Assembly (NCBI GenBank): GCA_900547465.1
Contig: URHJ01000006.1
Coordinates: 1-52,106 of the forward strand
Direction: 5' to 3'
Origin: an uncultured Mycoplasmatota bacterium
GTDB taxonomy: Bacteria; Bacillota_I; Bacilli_A; RF39; UBA660
Length of the DNA: 52,106 nt
The stretch's first letter is position 1. Every line of letters starts with the position of its first letter. Position numbers and translations under genes: made by a program. The notes below the pieces were generated by a model, which was not told where the DNA came from, made no database searches, and saw only the letters and a list, made by a program, of their open reading frames with translations. Below are positions 32,216 to 42,300 of the stretch, in pieces.

Positions 32216-33332
32216 TAAAATCAAGCTCCTTTAATTTTTCTTTAAATATATCAATAAAAGTATCTATTTCTTCTTTTGTTGTTAAATAACTAAGACTTAT
32301 TCTCATACTATAACTTGCTCTATCATGATCCTTTGTAACTGCATAAACTCCTAGGCTTTCTCCCCCTTTAGAACAAGCCGTTTGAGTAGATACAAAAATA
32401 TCTTCTCCTTCCAAAGCATGAAGCATAACTTCAGATTTAATAGAAGGCAAACTAATATTTAAAATATATGGACTACAATATAAATTACTATTAATAGATA
32501 TTCCTGAAATATTAGAAAGTTTATCTACTAAATATTTATTCAATGATAAAACATATTCATATCTTTTATCCATATCAATTGATATAAGTCTTAAAGCCTT
32601 AGCCATAGATACTATTAAAGGAGTTGCTGGTGTCCCACTTCTATATACAGTAGTTGACTTACCACCATGTATTAAAGGTTCAATAACAAGACCATCTCTT
32701 TTGTAAAGTGCACCAATTCCCTTAAACCCAAAAAATTTTTGTGCTGAAAAACTTGCAAGATCTAAATACTCGAATGGAACTTTTATTTTACCAATTGCTT
32801 GTGTAACATCACTATGAAAAATAACTTTAGGATATTTCTTTAAAAGCTTACCAATTTCTTCAATATTTTGAATAATACCAACTTCACTATTTACATAAGA
32901 AATACTAACTAAGATAGTATCATCTCTAATTAGCTTAGAAACTTCATCAATTGACACTAACCCATTCTCATCTAATGGCACAAAAGAAACATCATACCCA
33001 TTATTTTCTAAATAAGAAAGTGGCGCAATAATAGAAGAATGTTCAAGACGCGTAGTAATAATATGATGACCACGATTACTATATTTTGAGATAACTCCCA
33101 TAATCGCAGTATTATTAGCTTCACTTGCACCTGACGTATATATCACCTCAGTAGGTTTTACCCCTAAAATATCCGCAATTTGCCTAGTAGAAGCATCAAT
33201 AACTTCCTTAGCTTCAACACCTAATCTATGCAATGAATTTGGATTTCCAAAATATGTAGTACTAACTTTATTAAATGTATCCAAAACTTCAGGTAAAACT
33301 GGAGTAGTTGCTGAATAATCTAAATATATCAT
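32202..33332 (-). CDS. Cysteine desulfurase (NifS/IscS-like)
   Basis: 376 residues from ATG 33332 (MIYLDYSATTP), preceded by AGAGGTGATG. PLP-enzyme landmarks: TSGASEANNTAI (PLP phosphate loop), FHSDVTQAIGKI (Asp to pyridine N), SFSAQKFFGFKGIGALYKR (PLP-binding Lys, SxxKFxG variant of the SxHKhxG motif), and the active-site Cys in ACSKGGESLG. Supplies sulfur for Fe-S clusters and tRNA thiolation. The Lys box reads SAQKFFG where most have SGHKFHGPKG, with Gln for His. Overlaps the thioredoxin gene, which can reduce the persulfide. No IscU or thiI neighbour is visible. Confidence 0.93.
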   Translation of the reverse strand: MIYLDYSATTPVLPEVLDTFNKVSTTYFGNPNSLHRLGVEAKEVIDASTRQIADILGVKPTEVIYTSGASEANNTAIMGVISKYSNRGHHIITTRLEHSSIIAPLSYLENNGYDVSFVPLDENGLVSIDEVSKLIRDDTILVSISYVNSEVGIIQNIEEIGKLLKKYPKVIFHSDVTQAIGKIKVPFEYLDLASFSAQKFFGFKGIGALYKRDGLVIEPLIHGGKSTTVYRSGTPATPLIVSMAKALRLISIDMDKRYEYVLSLNKYLVDKLSNISGISINSNLYCSPYILNISLPSIKSEVMLHALEGEDIFVSTQTACSKGGESLGVYAVTKDHDRASYSMRISLSYLTTKEEIDTFIDIFKEKLKELDFSGNS

Positions 33333-33359
33333 ATCATCACCTCTACATTCATTATACAA

Positions 33360-33388
33360 CAAAAAAAAGAGGAATAAAATCCTCTATT
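33360..33388 (-). terminator. Terminator of the giant surface protein gene
   Basis: Minus strand AGAGGAT-ttt-ATTCCTCT followed by eight T; the left arm includes the stop codon's neighbourhood. Confidence 0.85.
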
Positions 33389-36300
33389 TTAAGAATGTAC
33401 TAATCTTATCAATCGCACATTGTACTGTACTACATCCCATACTATATGTATCTGTATAAGTAACACCTGATGCGGTTATATTAGCCCTAGCTGTAAATTC
33501 TTGATCAGATGATAATGTAATAGTACCACCTGATCCAGTTATTCTAGTACCAGATTTATTATACCACCCAGCTGGCGAACCATTTACATTATTACCAGTT
33601 GTTGGAGTTATAGTTGGTGATTTTATAGGACAACTTGTTGCTGGCGTTGCATTATTCCATGTAGTAGTAACCGAACAAGTAACTTCATTAGGAGTACTTA
33701 TTGAACTAACTCCAGGCTCTGAAGTTCCATTAAATGAACCTTTATATGAAGCTTCATGTTTAGTTTGAGCATAGTACGAATGATCACCAGTATTATAATA
33801 AATAGTTTTCTGAGATTTTTGACTCCAACTATTACTATGAGAATCAGTAGAAGAACCAAATCCTACAACAGTAGGAGAATTACTAGGAGCTGTAATTGCC
33901 GGTGAAGTAACTACACAACCACTAGAATTACCTATTGAACAAGAACACTTAACAACACCACTAGTAGTAGTACTACAGCTAGATGGATTAGATTGAGATT
34001 GAGAAGTCAATGTTGCTCCATTTGGATTAAATGTAGTTGTTACGGTAACATTTTTTATAGTAATTGTAGCAGATCCACAACTAACTGTATTATGATTAGA
34101 ATCTCCAACAACTCTAACATACGTTGTTTGAGTACCACCATTTGTTCTAGAAGGATTAGTAGTAGACCAATTACTATTATCAGAACTAAATTGAATAGTT
34201 CCTCCACCAGCTCCACTCGTTGGTATAATAGAATGATCGTCACCATCATAATTACCTTCATATCCAACGAATTTAGGACATGTTGCATTAGCTTTAGTAA
34301 CCGTTAACGTTCCATTTGCTTTTGTTATTGAATAATTTCCACTTATATCAGCTCCACCAGAATTCTTTATTGCTACACTTCCAAATGTATTTGCGACACT
34401 TCCTACATTCGTTATTGTTCCCTTATGTCCTGAGAATGTTGCACTATGTCCACTTACTAAGTTCGTACAACTTCCTCCTGTTGTATTCGTTAATGCACTT
34501 CCATTATATGCTCTACTAGAACTTCCTGATGTACATGTTGTTGCTCTCTTTCCAATTGAACAACTCAACGTTTTACTTGTTTGTCCATCACTAAATGCAT
34601 AGTTAGATCCTGCTGTTACTGTTACTGTTTGACTACCTGATTCAGTCCTAGAATTATTACTATAACTTGCATTACTTGCTCCGCTCGCTAACGCTTGTCC
34701 GCTTCCATTATATGTTGGATTAATACAACTTCCTGTTGTTGCTGTCTTAGCTCTCGTTACCGTTAGTGTTCCGTTTGCTGTTGCTATTGTATAATTTCCA
34801 CTTATATCAGCTCCACCAGAATTCTTTATTGCTACACTTCCAAATGTATTTGCGACACTTCCTACATTCGTTATTGTTCCCTTATGTCCTGAGAATGTTG
34901 CACTATGTCCACTTACTAAGTTCGTACAACTTCCTCCTGTTGTATTCGTTAATGCACTTCCATTATATGCTCTACTAGAACTTCCTGATGTACATGTTGT
35001 TGCTCTTGCATTTATTGTTAATGTTCCATTTGCTTTTGTTATTGAGTAATTACTACTTACTTCTATTGTTCCACTCTTTATTACTACACTACTTAAAGTA
35101 TTTGTTGCACTACCCTTATTTGTTATAGAACCAGAGTTTGAACATGTAACAGAATGTCCACTTACTACACTTCCTGATGTTACACTACATCCAGAAGCAT
35201 TAGTTAATGAACTTCCATCGTATGTTTTTGAGCCTCCACCTGCTGTTACTGTTATTGATCTAGCATTTACTGTTAGTGTTCCATTTCTCTTTGTTATTGC
35301 ATAATTTCCACTTACATCTGTTGTTCCACTTTTTACAACTACACTATTTAATGTATTTGCAACACTACCTTTATTTGTTATAGAACCAGAGTTTGAACAT
35401 GTAACAGTATGTCCAGTTAAAACACTTCCAGCAGTTATACTACAACCAGTTGTATTTGATAAAGCACTTCCATCATAAGTTTTTGAACCAGAACTTGCTG
35501 TTACAGTAACTGCCTTCTTACCAATACTACAAGTAAATGTTTTATTACCAGTAGTACCATCGCTCCATCTAGAGAATCCTGATAATGAAGCAGTTACTGT
35601 ATAACTACCGGCATTAGTTCCACTATAACCTGATAATGTATATCCATCACCACTAGTTACAGACGTCAATTGTTGAGAACTACCATTATAAGTAGGATTA
35701 GTACATAAAGCATTAGTTGGAATTGTAACAATCTTCTTATAAATAGCATATAAAGTTACATTACTTGTTCCCATCTTTAAACTAGATAAAGCTGTTGTTG
35801 CATTCTTATTGGTATTCCATCCTATAAATTCATACCCACTCTTACTTGCTGTTGGTGTTAAATCAATTTTAGAACCATAATATGAAGTAGCACTTGCTTT
35901 AGATACACTATCTCCACCATTTTTATCATAGGTTACTGTATGAGAATTTAACGTCCATTGTGCATAATAAGTTGAATCACTAGCCGGCACAGAAGTTGAT
36001 GTAGATACTTGTGTTCCACCTACAGGTTGAGTGAACCATCCTTTAAATGTATAACCTGTTCTAGCCACAGGTGTAGGTAAATCTGATAAAGTTGTTCCAT
36101 AATTTTTCTTTGATGTAGTAGTATTTAATCCACCTTCATGAAGTTGTACATTTCTTATTGAAAGTGTTCTAGAACCAGAACCATACCAACCATAAAATAT
36201 AAATGCTTTATTACCAGTTGAAGATGCAGTAAATGTTTTTGACAACTTTTTCCAATCAGTACCAATAGAATAAGAACCATAACCACCTTGTTCACTACCT

Positions 36301-39300
36301 ACGGTCAAATTAGCGGAAGTACTAGCTTTTGCCTCTAATTGCCATGTATAAGTTTTTCCATTAGTTAATGCATTAGTCGAAGCAAAATACCAACTTTGTT
36401 CAGTAGAAGTTACACTAAATGTTCTACCATTAGCATCAAAGCTTTCACTTTTAGAAGTAAGACTTCCTGAACCACAACATGCATTATAAAAATTAGTATT
36501 ATAAGTAGTGTCAAATATATCATTATCTAAATAGTTATAATCATAAGTCATTGTATAACTATTAACTGTCCATTGTGCTTGTAAAGTAGCATTAGTCCAA
36601 CCAGTTGGTATTGCATCACCAGGATTTAATGTAGTACTTCCAGATTTCCAATTTACAAATGTATAACCTGTTCTAGTTGGTTTTGTTGTACTAATTTTTG
36701 CTCCTGAATTATAAACAAAACTCTGATTAGCAGGAGCACCAGTACCACCATTAGCATCATATTTAATAGTATAAGTATTAGCAGACCATCTAGCATATAA
36801 TACTAGTTTTCCTCCACTAATTCCATATTGACCATTTACATATTTCCATGTTCCTGACCAATTTGTCCAACCATATCCATCATCAGTACCATCACTATTT
36901 GTAGTCCAACCTGCAAATGAATATCCTGATTTTGTAAATGTATTAGCAGAAATAGTAGTAGTAGAACCATAAGTTGCAGTAGTTGACGCCATTGTACCAC
37001 TACCACCATTTGCATTATAACTAATTGTATAAGTATTAGCTTTTGCCTGTGCTGTCATAGTGGTGTTTTGACTAATTGCATAACCACTACCAGAACCACC
37101 TGATGCTATACCTGTATCTTTTTTAGCTGTAGAATCATACCAAGTTGATGCACTATATCCAGTAGCAGCTGTTATTGCTGGATATGTTCCAATTGTACAA
37201 GTTAATGAAGAACCAGTAGTTTTACAAGATGATGATGTTGAAGATATTGCAGAAACATTAGAACCTTTAGTAAAAGTTACTGTATATGTTCTACCATTAA
37301 CTGTAACATTACCACTAGTTACAGCTGCATTAGTATTTCCAGCTGCATCACTTATTAATCCTGCTTTTAAACTAACCGTAAACGTACCAACACTTAATCC
37401 TTTAAGAGTTACTGTATAACTATATCCATTTGTTATTTTTACTGGTGAACCAACAGCAGTAACTGAACCATTTGCTGTTGTTGTAAAGTCAGTTGTAGCT
37501 AAATTTTTTTGAACTACTCCACTTCCTGAATCAGTACAACTTAATGTTATAGATGTTGTATTTTGAGTAGTTGTTGCACTAGCTCCACTAAAGCTACATA
37601 CAGGAGCTGTTTCATCTTTCCATACTGCATACAAGTTAACTTTTGCACCTGCTGTTGTTGCTAAATTAGCAGTAAGTTTTTGACCATCTGTATAAACAAC
37701 TGCTCCACCATTGGTTGTAGACCAACCCTTGAATGTATATCCAGTCTTTGATAAAGATAAACTACTAGCTTTAGTTAATGTTGGATAAGTATCCACTTTA
37801 GCACTACTAGATCCTTTTAAAGTAGTACCATCATAATAATTTATAGTATAAGAATTAGCTGTTGCATTAGCATACCAAGCTTTTCCTGTATTTGAACCAT
37901 TTAATGTTATTACACTACTACCGGTTGTAGCACCTCTTGTTAAACTCCAGCCAACTGATGTATATCCAGTGTTTGCTGTTATTGAAGGAGCTGTAACAGT
38001 ACAACTTGTAGCTTGTGCTGTGCCATTATATGTTGCATTAATTGTACACTTACTATTAGCATCAGTCTTAGCTCCTACACTAGATACATTTGATCCCCTT
38101 TCATAAGAACTAACTGTATAACTAACTGCTTCTTTTCTAGTTTGAGCATACCAAGTACTTCCTGTATTAGAACTATTCAAAGTTAATAATTTACTAGTTG
38201 TATTATAACTTGAATTATTACTATTAGAACTTGCTGAAGTATTATAACCCAAAACTGTTGGTGTTGCACTTGGTGCTGTAATAGTTGGTGCTGTAACAGT
38301 ACAATTTGTAGCTTGTGCTGCACCATTATATGTGGCAGCTATATTACAACTTGATTGAGCAGTAGATGAAAGTGTTGCACCATTAGCATTCCAATTAGCT
38401 GTAAATGTAACTGCATCTTTCTTAGTAATTGCATAATATGTAGGATTACTACTTAAAGATATAGCTGTATTTTGATTAACAGTTGCAATTGTTGCAGAAC
38501 TTGTTGTATTGTAACCTAAAACAGTTGGTGTATTACTACTTGCAACAATAGTTGGAGTTGTAATACTACAAGTAGTTGCTTGTGTCTGACTAGCTATATT
38601 TGAAATAGCTGCAATTGTACAACTTCTAGTAACAGTAGCTGCAGTTGACGCTTGATTATTAGAATCCGTTTGACTAACAGCTCCATTTTTATTAAATGTT
38701 GCTGTTCTTGTAATTGCCTTCTTACCAATAATTGTATAGAAATTAGTAGTAAGACTATCACTAGAATCATTAACAGTAGCATCACTAATTGTAACTTTTT
38801 GAGCTGCTGCTGTACCACTAGTAGCACTTTTATTTGTATTCCATCCACCTATAGTATATTCAGTACTTGTTGTTGTAATACTAGGTAAGGTTATTTGACA
38901 ACTAGCACTGCTATAAGTTTTACCATCAGTAGTTTTGTAACTATCACAAGAACTACTTGTAGAACCAATTGTAGAGATACTACTATTTTGATTATTGAAT
39001 TTAGCTTTCCAAGATCCAAGATAATATGCATAGTATGTTGTATTTTTTGTACTAACAGTAGTTGCTGTAGTACTTGAAGCTTGTGCTGAAACCCCTTTAT
39101 ATGTAGATGAATACATACCACTACTTCCACTTACTGCACTTGGTACTGTTATTGTACCTTCTGATAAAATATCTGTTCCATAGTTATATATTCTATTTCC
39201 TGCTGCTGTTGCACTAGCTACTGCACTAGTTGAGGAATTGTAATAATAGAATGTTGCTCCTATACTCTTTTGATAAATTGTATAGAATGCTGTTGTATCA

Positions 39301-42300
39301 CTTTTCGCACAACTATCTACACTCTTCGCACTTGTTGATGTTGCACTTATTGTTAATCCCAATGCTGTTGATGTATTATATCCAGCTCCTAGTGTTAAGT
39401 TATTAACCCCTGTTGTACTATCACTTAATACTGTTGCTAGATTACTATTTGATGTAAAGTAATTATTTCTATATATCTTTCTACTACTTCCTTGAGTTCC
39501 ATTATAGTAATATTGGGTAACTTCTCCTCTATATACTGCATAGTATGTTTTATTTGCTGTTAAACTACTTGTTGTACTCATCTTATTTACTGAATCTGAA
39601 ACTCCTACATAGCTAGTTCCATATTGTCCACTACTTTTACTTACTGTACTTGGTACTGTTACACTTCCATATGTTACTTTATAACTTGTTCCATCACATA
39701 ATCCCGTTGTTTTTCCACTTGCTGATGTATCACTAACAATTCCACTTCCATTATAATAATAAATTGTTGCGGATTTACTGCCTTCATATACTGCATAATA
39801 ATTTGCTGATGTTGATGGATATGTTGTTGTTAGTGTTGTTGATGATACTTTATTTGACACACCTTTATATGTTGTACCATCTGGTCCACTACTTTCACTC
39901 ACTTTAGTAGGAACTTTATAATCACAACTTGCCTGATTATTATAAACTGTACATGATGCAACTTCTCTTACTGTTGAACCATCACTATAATAATAGAAAT
40001 TTGCTGTATTTGTTTTCTTAAATATTGCATATAAAGTAATATCATTTGTTACTTTTGGCCCAGTTGTTAATCCACTTGTTGCACCTTTGTCTGTATTCCA
40101 TCCTACAAATTCGTATCCATTTTTACTTGCCGTTACTGTTATATCTGCATTACTTCCATAACTAGCTTCTAATGTTTTTTCTGATGAACTACTTCCTCCA
40201 TTTGTTGCATAATCATATGTTACTGTATAAAATCCAATACTAGCTCTTGATGCTAATGATTTATTAGAAGAAATTGTATAATCTCCACCAGATATTCCAA
40301 CGTTATTATCACCATCAAACCAACCATCAGCTTTATAACCTGTATTAGGTTCTATTGTAGGTAGTTTTACCTTACAAGAATCCGTACTATTAACTAAATA
40401 ATTAGTTTTATTTGTAACACTATAATAATCACAGCTATCGACAGTTTTACTTATTGAAGTAATATTTTCACCCTTTGAATAACTTACTTTCCAACTACCT
40501 TTGTAATATGCATAATAATCAGAATTAGCCGTAGTTATAGAAGATGTTTTATTAATTGAATTTGGTGAAGTTGAAAGACCTTGATATATTGAAGAATCAA
40601 TCCCCTTACTTTCACTAACTTCACTAGGCACATTAATAGTTGCATCACTAACCTTATAATTAGTACCATCACTAACTGCACCTCTAACGCCATTAACAGT
40701 TACAAATGACTGTTCACTTCCACCATAATAATAGAAATTAACATTTATATTATTATCATAAACTGCATAATAAGTAAGCGTATTACTATTAATTTCACTA
40801 ATAAGTTCAGTACTAGATACTTTATTAGAAACACCTCTATATAAAGTATTATTAGGACCAGCACTATTAACTACTGAATTGGGTATATTAATATTGCAAA
40901 CACTATCTGTATTATACATAGTACAAGATGCAGTATTACTTACTTGTTTAGTACCATTGTAATAATAGAATGTAGCATTAGCTACTTTTTTAGTAATTGC
41001 ATAATATGAATCATTAGAAGAAATAGTAATATCATTACCAACTTTAACTAAATCTTTTGAGTTTTCATTTCCATTTTGATCTTTACTCCAACCAATTATT
41101 TCATAACCATCTCTTGTTATTTCTGGCGCTGTAATAACTACACTAGAATTCTTATTCCAAATAGTCTTTGTTGTAGTTAAAGTATTTAATGTAGCACCAT
41201 TACTATTCCAAGTAACAGTTACATCTTTTTTTGTATTAGCGTAATAAGTCTTCTTATCATTACTAGAACTTAATTTTAAACTACTACCTGCTTTTATATG
41301 AGTAGAACTATCAGTATCTGTATTATTACTATCTGTACTAAATCCTATAATATCAAAACCTTCTCTAGTAATAGTTGGAACATCAACACTACAACTATCA
41401 ACTTGTGTATCATTATTATAAACCCCATCTATAGTACAACTTAAAACTCCCTCTTTAGAAAGAATAGATCCATTTGAACCAAATGTAACTGAATAAGTAA
41501 CGTCATCTTTTTTACTTATTGAATATAAATCTATATTATTAGTTAAAGTAATACTTTCTCCAACTTCTATATATCCATCAGTAGCCATAGTATCACTAGC
41601 TTTTTCCTTAGCAACACTATTTTGACTCCAACCTAAAGCTTTATAACTAGAATTAACTGTAATACTAGGTAATTTTTGACTAGGAACACAAGAATTATCT
41701 TCTTTTTCTCCATTATAAGATTCTTTAGTTGTACAAGAAATACTATTAGCACCTATAGCTGTAACTCCATTACCACTTTTATGAAGTGTAGCTGTATATG
41801 TAATTGGTAATTTTTTTACAATTGTATAAAAATTAGTATCACTACTAAGTACCAAAGATTCTAATCCTACATGTGCTGTTTTATCTGTATTCCAACCTAT
41901 TGCTTGATATCCACTAGAAACCTCAATAGTTGGTATTTCATCTATAGTACAACTTGTAGCCTGAGCCAAACCATTATAAGTTTTTTCAATAGTACATGTT
42001 TTATTACTCCATGAATTATTAATAACACCATTACCATCATTTTTTATAAATTTAGCTGTATAAGTAATATCTTCATTAGTAGTAATAGCATACCAAGTAG
42101 TATTTGCATTTTTATCAGTTAATGTTAATTTAGAACCAGAACTAATCTCAGCCTTCTTACTAGAAGAACTTGTAGAAAATCCTAAAACAATAGGAGTAGG
42201 ATTTTTACCTGTAATAGTTGGTACATCAATACTACAACTAGTAGCTTGTTCTTCATCATTATAAACTCCTGGAATAGAACAACTAACACTACCTTCTTTT

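Noticed and set aside
38594..39130. Long open frames opposite or out of frame within the giant gene
   Set aside because: They have low-complexity composition (Leu/Gln or Ser/Thr/Cys runs), no ribosome sites, and are shadows of the repeats.
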